In this document: piece by piece, positions 16,874 to 25,081 of the stretch
Position numbering within the stretch: the first letter of the stretch is position 1
How the letters are laid out: each line of letters begins with the position of its first letter
Origin: UTCFX2 sp963726375
GTDB taxonomy: Bacteria > Chloroflexota > Anaerolineae > Anaerolineales > UBA4823
Direction: 5' to 3'
Assembly: GCA_963726375.1 (NCBI GenBank)
Contig: CAVSCE010000008.1
Coordinates: 372,001 to 436,000, forward strand
Length of the DNA stretch: 64,000 bases
Notes under the pieces: generated by a model
What the model was told of the DNA's origin: nothing
What the model saw: only the letters and a program-made list of their open reading frames with translations
The model's database searches: none
Translations under genes and position numbers: made by a program

Positions 16874-18433
16874 TTGCAAAAAACACTCAGCCAGGCGATA
16901 GGGCTGATAGCGCTGACGGCTGTCATGATGAGCTCTTGCAGCCCTGCTGCTGCCCCCTCAGGACCTGGCCTCCCTGCACCGAAAGATCCCGGATATCTGC
17001 AAGAGGGCAGCGCTATTCCGGAAGGCCTCGCACCTTCACCGACGCCCTTCTATCCCCAGCGGCCGCGATTCGAGCCCGGTGAGCTCGTGGATTACACGGC
17101 CCAGACCGGAGATAGCATACCTCAGCTGGCATTGCGTTTCAACACCAGCGTGGAAGAGATCCTGGAGGCAAATTCATTCATCCCAAAAGACGCCACTACA
17201 ATGCCTCCCGGTATGCCGATGAAAATCCCGATCTACTACCTGCCGCTCTGGGGTTCGCCTTACCAGATCTTGCCGGACAGCCTCTTTGTGAATGGCCCAA
17301 CTCAGGTGGATTTTGACATTGAGAAATATGTCAGAACCCAGCAGGGCTGGTTGAGGGATTATTCAGGTTATGTTTCTGAGGCCAATCGGAGCGGTGCACA
17401 GATCGTTGAACTGGTGGCTCATAATTACAGCATCAGCCCTCGCCTTCTGCTCGCGCTACTGGAATATCAATCTCAGGCATTGTCGGACCCGATCATAGAA
17501 TCCGAAGAAGAGCAATTCCCGCTCGGTTTTCAGCGCTGGGACCGAAAGGGGTTATTTTTACAGCTCGCCTATGCAGCAAACCTGCTGAACCAAGGCTACT
17601 ACCGCTACCGGTCTGGCGGTCTAACCGAGATTGAGTTAAAGGATGGTCGATTGGAGCGGATTGATCCATGGCAGAATGCCGCAACCGCCAGCCTTCATTA
17701 TTTTTACAACAATCTGTTTGAGTACGATCAATATGCCCAGGCGATCTCACCGGATGGACTGTCAGAAACTTACCGGAAGTTATTTGGAGATCCCTGGCAG
17801 GCGCCTTCGCATCTTCCTGGCAGCCTGGCACAGCCGTCCTTCCTGCTTCCTTTTGAACCGGGTGATGTCTGGGCGCTTACGGGCGGTCCGCATGCTGGTT
17901 GGGGGACAAGTGATCCGCTGTCTGCCCTGGATTTTGCACCGCCATCCAAATCAGCCGGCTGCGTGTACAGCGACCGCTGGGCAACGGCAGTCGCAGACGG
18001 CGTGGTGGTCCGCTCTGAGGAAGGCCAGGTGATGCTCGATCTGGATGGGGATGGGGACGAGCGAACGGGTTGGAATATCTTCTATCTCCATATCGGCACC
18101 GGTGGGCGGGCTGCACTTGGGGCGAAACTGAAGCAGGGCGATCGGATCGGCCATCCTTCGTGCGAGGGCGGCTCGGCGACTGGCACTCATATTCATATTG
18201 CCCGCAAGTATAACGGTGAGTGGCTTCCTGCAGAAGGTTGGGGTGGGATCCTGGCCTTCAACCTGGAAGGGTGGACGGCTCATGATGGGAGCGAAATTTA
18301 CCTGGGGACGCTCACCCGCCATGCCCAAGTGGTCACTGCCTGCACTTGCTCGAATGCAGCCAGCTGGGTAAAGTCTGATCGGATCCCGGCCAATAAGCTA
18401 TCTCCTGCAAGCACACCCCAAACCAGCCAGTGA
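16874..18433 (+). CDS. LysM-M23 peptidase lipoprotein, paralogue 3 of 3
   Basis: A 519-residue third paralogue. The only start giving a signal peptide is the TTG at 16874, directly after an in-frame TGA; the lipobox is MMSSC. A LysM (DYTAQTGDSIPQLALRFN, about residues 74-120) is followed by the helical domain (SGAQIVELVAHNYSISPRLLL) and M23 (LTGGPHAGWGTSDPLSALDF, GTHIHIARKYNGEW). The second zinc motif is HIH rather than HLH, which is conservative. The 102-bp gap before it could hold a separate promoter. It ends 51 bp before a perfect palindrome. Confidence 0.87.
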   Translation: MQKTLSQAIGLIALTAVMMSSCSPAAAPSGPGLPAPKDPGYLQEGSAIPEGLAPSPTPFYPQRPRFEPGELVDYTAQTGDSIPQLALRFNTSVEEILEANSFIPKDATTMPPGMPMKIPIYYLPLWGSPYQILPDSLFVNGPTQVDFDIEKYVRTQQGWLRDYSGYVSEANRSGAQIVELVAHNYSISPRLLLALLEYQSQALSDPIIESEEEQFPLGFQRWDRKGLFLQLAYAANLLNQGYYRYRSGGLTEIELKDGRLERIDPWQNAATASLHYFYNNLFEYDQYAQAISPDGLSETYRKLFGDPWQAPSHLPGSLAQPSFLLPFEPGDVWALTGGPHAGWGTSDPLSALDFAPPSKSAGCVYSDRWATAVADGVVVRSEEGQVMLDLDGDGDERTGWNIFYLHIGTGGRAALGAKLKQGDRIGHPSCEGGSATGTHIHIARKYNGEWLPAEGWGGILAFNLEGWTAHDGSEIYLGTLTRHAQVVTACTCSNAASWVKSDRIPANKLSPASTPQTSQ

Positions 18434-18484
18434 TTAATCTAAAAAAATAATCTCAACAGCCGGTCGGAATAAACAAGCCCATCG

Positions 18485-18520
18485 TTTAATTATTTCAATA
18501 CAAATATTGAAATAATTAAA
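18485..18520. repeat. Perfect 16-bp AT-rich palindrome upstream of the DUF2089 promoter
   Basis: TTTAATTATTTCAATA (18485-18500), loop CAAA, then TATTGAAATAATTAAA (18505-18520), with no mismatch. It lies 8 bp before the -35 of the following promoter and 51 bp after the preceding stop codon. It could be a regulator site or, as RNA, an AT-rich terminator of the M23 operon. Confidence 0.8.
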
Positions 18521-18528
18521 TATCATTC

Positions 18529-18556
18529 TTGACATTTTTAATACACGCGTTATAAT
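18529..18556 (+). promoter_or_regulatory. Consensus sigma-70-type promoter for the DUF2089 operon
   Basis: TTGACA at 18529-18534 and TATAAT at 18551-18556 both match the consensus exactly, with a 16-bp spacer. The start codon is 36 bp after the -10, preceded by an AAAGAGG ribosome site. This is the strongest promoter seen in the window. Confidence 0.85.
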
Positions 18557-18592
18557 ACAATTCAAAATGGACATCCTGAAAAAGAGGTACCT

Positions 18593-18979
18593 ATGAATCC
18601 AATTCCCACGCGCTGCCCGCTCTGCAGCGGCGAGCTCACTGTGACAAAAATATACTGCCGCGATTGCGACACTACTTATGAGGGCCGGTTTTCAAGCGGA
18701 GCTTTCAGCAGTCTAACGCAGGAACAGCTGAATTTCATTATCACCTTTGTGAGGTGCGAAGGCAAAATCACCCGGGTAGAAGACGAGATCGGGCTATCTT
18801 ATCCCACCATCAGAAATCGTCTTCATGAAGTGATCCGCGCTCTGGGTTTTGAGCCCGGTGGGAGTGATGAGGTGCCAGGGCTTACTGACAAGGACCGTCA
18901 GCGCATCCTCGAGGATCTGGATGCCGGCGTGATCGGAGCTGAAGAGGCAATGCGCCTTTTGAGAGAAGCGGAGGCATGA
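18593..18979 (+). CDS. DUF2089 family protein, zinc-ribbon plus HTH-like
   Basis: A 128-residue protein matching DUF2089. An N-terminal zinc ribbon (CPLC at about residues 8-11, CRDC at about 23-26) precedes a helical segment resembling a helix-turn-helix (ITRVEDEIGLSYPTIRNRLHEVI, about 60-82 in two parts), so DNA binding is plausible. The last 30 residues (DKDRQRILEDLDAGVIGAEE) repeat a motif found in the next three genes. First gene of a four-gene run behind a consensus promoter and a perfect palindrome, hence possibly autoregulatory. Confidence 0.85.
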   Translation: MNPIPTRCPLCSGELTVTKIYCRDCDTTYEGRFSSGAFSSLTQEQLNFIITFVRCEGKITRVEDEIGLSYPTIRNRLHEVIRALGFEPGGSDEVPGLTDKDRQRILEDLDAGVIGAEEAMRLLREAEA

Positions 18980-18980
18980 G

Positions 18981-20246
18981 ATGGCAAAAGAGGTGATAGA
19001 GACCAGCCTTACCCCAGATTGCCTTGTCGGCGATGTGCTGGGGGACTTGAGGGTCAAGGGTTGGGAACAACCCCGAATCATGGTCCAGGCTGATCAAGAT
19101 GTCCTGGATTTTCACGAAGAAGAAGACACTGTGAGAATCGGCTGCCGGGGTGACCTTGAACTCCGGCTACCGTACGGCGCTGCCCTCGCCGTAGAAAGCG
19201 TTCACGGCGATGCTCAGATCAGGCTCCTGGATGAACCGATGAAAATCTCGGCTGTTCATGGAGATCTCAACCTGCGCAACGTCGCCGGCATGGAATGTGA
19301 GCTTGTCCATGGAGACTTTTTGGGCAAAAACATCAGCGGTGATCTATCGATCCAGCAGGTGCTGGGCGATGCAGCGGTCCATCAAGCTGATGGCTCATGC
19401 ACGTTTGCGAACGTCAGCGGCGACCTGGATTTGCAGAACGTGCGATCGGATGTAAGCGTTGCTGCTGGCGGCGACATCCGTCTGCGGCTGTCTTCATTTA
19501 GCGGCGATCACTATATGATCCGGGCTGGTGGGGACGTCCATTGCAGCCTGCCCCCTGATTCCAGCGCAAAGCTGCGCCTGGTAAGCAGAGGACAATCCAT
19601 CAAAGTCCAGCTACCCGGGCATGCACAATCCTACCGCCAGGAAAAAGTCGAACTGGCGCTCGGTCAGGGTGAAGTTGAGTTTTCCATCGAGGCAGGCGGG
19701 GATATCCTTCTGATGGCCGAGACGCCTGCCCTGGAAGGATCAGCACCGGATTGGACGGATTACAGCGAGCAGATATCCCGCCAGGTTGAAGCCCAGATCG
19801 GTCTCCAGATGGAAGAAATGACCCGGCGGACAAAAGAGCAGATCGATCGTTTGTCGGAATCGCTGGCGCGCTCCGGGATGTCACCTGAGGAAACCCGGCA
19901 GGTGGTAGATCAGGCGATGCGGGCAAGCGAGCGCGAGGCTGCCCGCGCCCAGGAAAAAATGCGCCGGGCTCAAGAAAAGATGGAACGAAAGATACAAGAA
20001 GCTCAACGGAAAGCGGATCAAAAAGCGCGCGCCGCCGAGCGCAGCACCTGGGCACGCAGCCGGCACAGCTGGGGCCGTGATTATTCTTCCACGCCCCCCC
20101 CTTCGCCGCCGCCTCCACCTTCGGCCGCAATCGCCAACTCAATCACTGAGGAAGAGCGTCTGATGATCCTGCGTATGCTGGAGCAAAAGAAAATCAATCT
20201 AGAGGAAGCTGAAAAGCTGCTTTCCGTATTGGAAGGCAAGGAATAA
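18981..20246 (+). CDS. DUF4097-like beta-repeat protein with C-terminal SHOCT-like motif (YvlB/LiaX type)
   Basis: A 421-residue protein with no signal peptide. Residues about 40-230 form short repeats (VHGDAQIRL, VHGDLNLRNV, VHGDFLGKN, VSGDLDLQNV) typical of the DUF4097 right-handed beta-helix-like domain. A charged, Arg/Glu/Gln-rich coiled coil follows (about 255-350), then a Ser/Pro linker (PPPSPPPPPS) and a C-terminal helical hairpin, ITEEERLMILRMLEQ through NLEEAEKLLSVLEG. LiaX/YvlB relatives take part in cell-envelope stress responses in Firmicutes; a similar role here is an inference. It starts 1 bp after the DUF2089 gene. Confidence 0.82.
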   Translation: MAKEVIETSLTPDCLVGDVLGDLRVKGWEQPRIMVQADQDVLDFHEEEDTVRIGCRGDLELRLPYGAALAVESVHGDAQIRLLDEPMKISAVHGDLNLRNVAGMECELVHGDFLGKNISGDLSIQQVLGDAAVHQADGSCTFANVSGDLDLQNVRSDVSVAAGGDIRLRLSSFSGDHYMIRAGGDVHCSLPPDSSAKLRLVSRGQSIKVQLPGHAQSYRQEKVELALGQGEVEFSIEAGGDILLMAETPALEGSAPDWTDYSEQISRQVEAQIGLQMEEMTRRTKEQIDRLSESLARSGMSPEETRQVVDQAMRASEREAARAQEKMRRAQEKMERKIQEAQRKADQKARAAERSTWARSRHSWGRDYSSTPPPSPPPPPSAAIANSITEEERLMILRMLEQKKINLEEAEKLLSVLEGKE

Positions 20247-20247
20247 C

Positions 20248-21000
20248 ATGGGAGATCCTGTGGCCGATTTTTCTGAAGAACGGATGCGCATTCTTGAGAT
20301 GATCGAACAAGGCCGGATTTCTGCGGACGAAGGCCTGGGCTTGATCCAGGCGCTTAATGCTGCTGCAGATCGGGTGGATGATCGAAAACAGGAAGCTGAA
20401 CCTCAGGATTTTGAATTCGAGATGCCGTCGAAGGAAGGCGAGCTTCTAACCATCCGCAAGCCTTCGCAGGAGGTGCTGCCCCCCGAACTTTATGATGCAG
20501 GGCAGGACAAGCCAGAGGCGATCCCGGAAAGCACTTCCCCAGATTTTGTTTCCGCCCAGGCTTCCCGCAAGTGGAAGCGCTGGTGGATCATCCCGCTCTT
20601 TATTGGGATGGGAATTGCCCTCTTTGGCGGATTGTTCATGTTCCTGGCTCAGCAGTCTTCTGGGATCGGTTTCTGGTTTTTGTGCGCATCGATTCCATTC
20701 ATGATTGGCCTCATACTCATCGTCCTTTCGGTGCAGAGCCGCAAGATGCCCTGGCTGCACCTGAGAATTCAACAGCCTCCAGGAGAAACGCCAGAGAGGA
20801 TTAATTTCAGCTTTCCTCTGCCGGTGAATTTTGGAGCCTGGGTCCTGCGGACTTTTGGCCGATGGATTCCGGGAATGAGAGATCAGAATTGGGACCAGAT
20901 CCTCCTGGCGCTGGGTCAGACGGCGAATTCGGACGCTCCGCTGATCATACAGGTAGACGAGCCAGAGACCGGAGAAAAAGTCGAGATATTTATAGGTTAG
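20248..21000 (+). CDS. Membrane protein with N-terminal SHOCT-like motif
   Basis: A 250-residue protein. The N-terminus (EERMRILEMIEQGRISADEG, about residues 9-28) is the same helical hairpin as at the end of the preceding protein. An acidic linker follows, then two membrane helices (about 110-160). The C-terminal domain (about 175-250) ends with DEPETGEKVEIFIG, nearly the same ending as the next protein (DEEDGEHVEIFIE). It starts 1 bp after the preceding stop, so the genes are co-transcribed. Role unknown, perhaps membrane anchoring for the module. Confidence 0.78.
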   Translation: MGDPVADFSEERMRILEMIEQGRISADEGLGLIQALNAAADRVDDRKQEAEPQDFEFEMPSKEGELLTIRKPSQEVLPPELYDAGQDKPEAIPESTSPDFVSAQASRKWKRWWIIPLFIGMGIALFGGLFMFLAQQSSGIGFWFLCASIPFMIGLILIVLSVQSRKMPWLHLRIQQPPGETPERINFSFPLPVNFGAWVLRTFGRWIPGMRDQNWDQILLALGQTANSDAPLIIQVDEPETGEKVEIFIG

Positions 21001-21141
21001 CTTGAAGCAGAAATTAAAGCTGTCATTGACTGATTATGAATCGGATGGTGGTTATCGCGCCGAAAAAAGAAGGTCAACCCAGACGGGAAAGCTCCTTCTC
21101 TTCGCACGAAGATTAAGGAATTATTTTTGGAGGATATTGGA

Positions 21142-21516
21142 ATGGCCAGCAACGAAGAACGCATGAAGATTTTAAAGATGATCGATGAAGGCAAGATCAC
21201 GGCTGAGGAAGGCGCCAGGCTGCTTGCAACCCTGAGCGAGAGCCGCAAAACCATCAAAAAACCTGCTTCGAGCACTCAAATGGGAGGTGCGCACTGGTTA
21301 AAAGTCCGGGTTACGGATATGGTGACGGGGAAAGCCAAGGCCACTGTAAACCTGCCGCTGGGCCTGGTGGATGCCGGGCTGAACATCGCTTCGAAATACG
21401 CTCCGGATGTTGCTTTTGATGAGCTCGTAGAAGCGATCAACGCTGGAGCCGAAGGGAAGATCATCGACGTCTATGATGAGGAAGACGGTGAGCACGTCGA
21501 AATCTTTATTGAGTGA
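21142..21516 (+). CDS. Small SHOCT-like domain protein
   Basis: A 124-residue cytosolic protein. The N-terminus EERMKILKMIDEGKITAEEG is the module's shared hairpin. The C-terminal domain (HWLKVRVTDMVTGKAKATVN through VEIFIE) matches the C-terminal domain of the membrane protein just upstream, so this looks like that protein without its membrane segment. The ATG at 21142 has TGGAGGATATTGG in front of it. The 141-bp gap from the previous gene may contain its own promoter. Confidence 0.8.
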   Translation: MASNEERMKILKMIDEGKITAEEGARLLATLSESRKTIKKPASSTQMGGAHWLKVRVTDMVTGKAKATVNLPLGLVDAGLNIASKYAPDVAFDELVEAINAGAEGKIIDVYDEEDGEHVEIFIE

Positions 21517-21552
21517 GACCACCCTTCTTTAATGCGGTAATATGTACGTGAA

Positions 21553-22880
21553 ATGCGCAGCTTCATCATCCTCTGGTTTGGCCAGGTTTTTTCATTACTA
21601 GGTACGAATCTCTCGGGTTTTGCTTTAACTGTTTGGGCATATGAGGTGACCGGGTCGGCGACAGTGTTAGCAATGGTGTCGTTTTTCCTGGTCACTCCAA
21701 TGCTGATTATCAGCCCGCTCGCCGGAGCCCTGGTTGATCGGCTGAATCGCAAGCTCATGATGATGGTCAGTGACCTCGCTTCGGGTTTAGCCACAAGCGC
21801 TCTCCTGGCCCTTTTCTTAACCGGCCGGCTTCAGGTCTGGCATTTATACATATCAAGCGCTTTTATCGGTACATTCCAGTCCTTCCAATGGCCGGCCTAT
21901 TCGGCAGCGATCTCCACGATGGTTCCAAAAGAGCAGTATGGGCGTGCAAACGGCCTGATTTCCTTTGCTGAAACCGGCACGGATATCATTGCTCCAATCC
22001 TGGCGGCCGGGCTGCTTGGAATGATCGGATTGGGAGGGGTGTTGGCGGCGGACCTTGCTACGCTGACACTGGCGGTCTGTACGCTCCTGATCATCCGCAT
22101 TCCGCAGCCGAAGGTTACCCGACTTGGTCAGGAGAGTCGAGGCAGCCTATGGAAGGAATCGTTTTTTGGTTTTAAGTACATCCTGGAGCGTCCCGGTTTG
22201 CTTGGGCTTCAAATCGTGTTCCTGGTTGGAAATTTCTTCAGTACGATTGCCTATACGATGATGACCCCAATGATCCTTGCTCGAACGGGTAATAACGAGC
22301 TGCTGCTGGGCACCGTCAGCTCGATCGGAGCACTTGGTGGGCTGGTGGGAGGAGCGCTGATGAGCGCCTGGGGCGGCGCGAAAAAAAGATCCACGGCGTT
22401 TTGAGCGGCTGGGGGCTTTCGGGTATATTCACCGTGCTCATGGGGGCGGGCAGCTCGGCCCTGATATGGACAGGCGGCAGGTTCTTAAATGCCATGACAG
22501 GTCCGATGGTCAACGCATCGAACCAATCCATCTGGCAGTCGAAGGTCCCTCAGGATGTTCAGGGTCGAGTCTTCTCAATCCGCCGGCTGATCGCCTGGGT
22601 CAGCACGCCTCTGGCTACCCTGGTCGTCGGACCGCTGGCAGATAAGGTGATGGAGCCGGCTATGCAATCCGGAGGACCGCTGGCTCAGGTTTTTGGCAAT
22701 TTTTTCGGGGTTGGTCCAGGCGCCGGCATGGCAATGCTGGTTGTTTTTTCAGGTCTGGCCATGACTCTGGTTGGTTTTGGGAGCTATCTGGTGCCGGTGG
22801 TACGCGACGTAGAAGTCCGGATGCCTGAAGCAAACTCTTCTCAACTTTCCGAATCTGTCTCAGCGGGAGCTCAGCATTAA
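21553..22880 (+). CDS. Major facilitator superfamily transporter, one frameshift
   Basis: A 12-helix MFS permease of the drug/macrolide efflux (MefA-like) group. The first part (283 residues) carries the conserved loop GALVDRLNRKLMMMVSDL after TM2 and helices 1-8. The frame breaks in a run of seven A at 22381-22387; with eight A the protein reads through AKKKIHGVLSGWGLSG and continues with the remaining helices to 22880. Substrate unknown; relatives export macrolides or other hydrophobic compounds. It converges with the rhodanese gene, whose end overlaps its last 4 bp. Confidence 0.88.
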
Positions 22881-23245
22881 TCTTCGGGGGCAGGAACGTT
22901 CATGGGGTATCCAGCCTGCCTCCATGCCAGGACTCCTCCTTGCAAGCTAAAGGCTTCATAGCCTCTCTCACGGAGCCAGCGCGTCCCCGGCAGGCTGCGG
23001 TGTCCGCTCAGGCAAATCAAGACGACCGGTTTCTTCAGATCGAGATCTAACGCCGCCACCGAGTTCGGCATCCCGGTGACCGGAGCGCTGCGCGCCGATC
23101 CGATTGTGCCCTGCTGATATTCCATACTGGTGCGGGCATCTACGACCTGCACCGTGCGCCCGCTTTCCAGCCATGCCTTAAGTGTGGCTGGTTTGATCTC
23201 AGCGGTTTTTCCGGCTGGAAGCCACCAGGGGATCCGAATCTTCAC
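22877..23245 (-). CDS. Rhodanese-like sulfurtransferase
   Basis: A 122-residue single-domain rhodanese. The active-site Cys lies in ICLSGHRS near residue 78, a six-residue loop typical of sulfurtransferases. Other hallmarks are VVDARTSMEYQQGTI and the terminal LQGGVLAWRQAGYP. A basic, Pro/Trp-containing start (MKIRIPWWLPAG) precedes the domain without a clear signal peptide. Its start overlaps the OsmC stop (ATGA), so it is the last gene of a TlpA-OsmC-rhodanese operon that suggests thiol or persulfide handling. Confidence 0.9.
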   Translation of the reverse strand: MKIRIPWWLPAGKTAEIKPATLKAWLESGRTVQVVDARTSMEYQQGTIGSARSAPVTGMPNSVAALDLDLKKPVVLICLSGHRSLPGTRWLRERGYEAFSLQGGVLAWRQAGYPMNVPAPED

Positions 23246-23709
23246 GGTTGAGCCAGCAGGGAAGCAGGATCATACGTACCGCTTGAGGTGAGCTCTCGCT
23301 CCCCATCTGAATTCACTTCATAAATGTTGTAAATCAGATCGATTGGGAAGACATTTGCGAACATCGCCTGGGCCGGGCAGTAACGCGAAGCAGAAAGCTC
23401 GATTGCACGGACGACTGCAGTTTCGTCGATTTCATGACCCGAAACTTGATATTCGATCCGGGCCTGTGTAAAGACCCTGGGATGTTCTTGAGCCCGGTCG
23501 GCATGAACTTTAACCTCGAAAGCCGTAACATCCTGGCGCTTCTTTTCAAGGATTGAGATCACATCCATTGCCGTACAACCAGCCAGGCCGATTGCGAACA
23601 GCTCCATCGGCCGGAAACCTTCTTTTTCTGCCCCCAATCCAAGCTCGAAGCCCGAATCGGAGATTGCAGTGAAGTTGATCGCTTCGCGCCAGGTGACTTG
23701 TGCGTCCAT
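23242..23709 (-). CDS. OsmC family peroxiredoxin-like protein
   Basis: A 155-residue OsmC/Ohr-fold protein. The two catalytic cysteines are in LAGCTAMDV near residue 50 and SRYCPAQAMF near residue 115, both retained. The family reduces organic hydroperoxides or handles reactive sulfur species. Length and layout are normal. It starts 3 bp after tlpA's stop and overlaps the rhodanese start by 4 bp. Confidence 0.92.
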   Translation of the reverse strand: MDAQVTWREAINFTAISDSGFELGLGAEKEGFRPMELFAIGLAGCTAMDVISILEKKRQDVTAFEVKVHADRAQEHPRVFTQARIEYQVSGHEIDETAVVRAIELSASRYCPAQAMFANVFPIDLIYNIYEVNSDGERELTSSGTYDPASLLAQP

Positions 23710-23712
23710 AAT

Positions 23713-24309
23713 TTATTGCTCCTTTATAAGAGGTGTTACAAATTCTTCTAATATTGAGAGGTTAATCGGTCCACTCCAGGCCAACCGGACTGTGCCGCTG
23801 CGATCCAGGACATATGAATTTGGCAAGCTGCCGTTCCGGAATGCAAGCAAGGCCTCCGATTTCGGGTCCAGCCAGATAGGATACTCAAGCTTGTAGAGTT
23901 CAGCGTGGTATTCGACGTCCTCTTTTTCTCCACCAGATTCGATCCCGATGATCGTGAAACCATCAGACTTGTGATCCTCATAATACTGCTGCAGCTCTGG
24001 CAGCTCGGCGCGGCAAGGCGGACACCAGAAAGCCCAATTGTTAACCAGCACAACTTTTCCGGTGTAATTGGTCAGGGATGTGGAATTCCCTTCAAGATCG
24101 GCCAGGTTGAGCTCCGGCGCCGGATAATTCACTTTTTGTGGGATAGCGGATTGATAATCTTTCGATTCTTCCGGCACAGCCGCAGAGGATCGATTTTGAA
24201 GTACCAGCACCAACCCGGCCAGGATCAGCAATCCGACCCCCATAAACGCCAGGGCCATGGTCTTCGCTGGATTCGCAGGATGTTGTTTGGTTGCCGTCCT
24301 TGTTTTCAT
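23713..24309 (-). CDS. TlpA-like membrane-anchored thiol-disulfide oxidoreductase
   Basis: A 198-residue thioredoxin-fold protein tethered outside the membrane by one helix (about residues 20-38). The AhpC/TSA-Redoxin core contains NNWAFWCPPCRAELPEL with the redox pair Cys96 and Cys99, and a later IGIESGGEKEDVEYH and YPIWLDP. Such proteins reduce or oxidise extracytoplasmic disulfides, for example in cytochrome c maturation. It is the first gene of a three-gene leftward operon with OsmC and rhodanese, so here it may feed thiol electrons to sulfur metabolism. Confidence 0.9.
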   Translation of the reverse strand: MKTRTATKQHPANPAKTMALAFMGVGLLILAGLVLVLQNRSSAAVPEESKDYQSAIPQKVNYPAPELNLADLEGNSTSLTNYTGKVVLVNNWAFWCPPCRAELPELQQYYEDHKSDGFTIIGIESGGEKEDVEYHAELYKLEYPIWLDPKSEALLAFRNGSLPNSYVLDRSGTVRLAWSGPINLSILEEFVTPLIKEQ

Positions 24310-24537
24310 TCAAAATTACCTTGTGATATCAAGTTTCTCTCTTTTTAGATCAGCTGATCGATAAGGGAACGTTTCAATCAGCGGCAGCTTTCTTCGTGAT
24401 CCTTGAAACCCTGTGATGGAGTTTTGATTATCGAGCAATTCTTCCGCTGCTTTTATGTTTCGGTTTCAATGGATATCCTATCGGTTCGGTTAGGATCCCG
24501 CCTTGCCGTCCCAACTGGACGGAATGCGGAGGATTTA

Positions 24538-24813
24538 TCAGGTATTGCAGCCGAAGGAAAATATAAAACCGCATTTCGGGCAGGCAAGATTTAACAGGCT
24601 ATCATATTCCAGGCTCTCTGTTTTGCAGACGGGGCAGGAATTACCTGCCTGGATTGGCAAACCAACCTTTGGAAGGTTAATCGGATGAGCCTCTACTTCT
24701 TGCGGGTGTGCAGGGATTTTGATGGTTATTGGGCTGGTCAGTTTTTCCATACAATTCTGGCTGGCGAAACCCTTCGAGCGGCTGTTGTTGGAAGCACGGT
24801 ACTCTCTGTACAC
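24538..24813 (-). CDS. Small zinc-ribbon protein, third gene of the sigma operon
   Basis: A protein of up to 91 residues with no family match that I recognise. Its C-terminal half has CPVC and CPKC spaced 17 residues apart, a likely zinc ribbon. The GTG at 24813 is 13 bp after the anti-sigma stop; an internal ATG at 24750 would give a 70-residue protein (MEKLTSPITIKIPAH) but lacks a ribosome site. Placed after an ECF sigma factor and its anti-sigma factor on the same strand, it may belong to the same regulon. A weak hairpin lies just past its end (24506-24522). Confidence 0.55.
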   Translation of the reverse strand: MYREYRASNNSRSKGFASQNCMEKLTSPITIKIPAHPQEVEAHPINLPKVGLPIQAGNSCPVCKTESLEYDSLLNLACPKCGFIFSFGCNT

Positions 24814-24826
24814 CCAAACTGACAGA

Positions 24827-25081
24827 TTAGCCCGAATGGTTCAAGAAATCGCTCAAATCCAGGCGTGTGAAAAGGCGCTCGCGCACATCATCCGGCATGA
24901 TTGGAGGCTCTGCAGTAGCGTGATATAGATATACCGTCTTGCGTAGAGAGTTGATGACAATCCGGCAATTATCGCAATGTTCTAAATGGCGGTCAATCTC
25001 TGCACAAAGCTCTGTTTTCAGCTCGCCATCGACATATTCGGAGAGAGATTCCAGCAGATATCGACAAGATTCGTGTTCCAT
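24827..25081 (-). CDS. Zinc-containing anti-sigma factor
   Basis: An 84-residue cytosolic protein. The HLEHCDNC segment near residues 31-38 is the HxxxCxxC signature of zinc-binding anti-sigma (ZAS) domains, preceded by the usual upstream Cys/Ser helix (ESCRYLLESLSEYVDGEL). No membrane helix follows, so it is of the soluble type, which often senses oxidants through the Cys pair. It starts within the sigma gene's stop codon (TAATG), so the two proteins are made together. Confidence 0.88.
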   Translation of the reverse strand: MEHESCRYLLESLSEYVDGELKTELCAEIDRHLEHCDNCRIVINSLRKTVYLYHATAEPPIMPDDVRERLFTRLDLSDFLNHSG

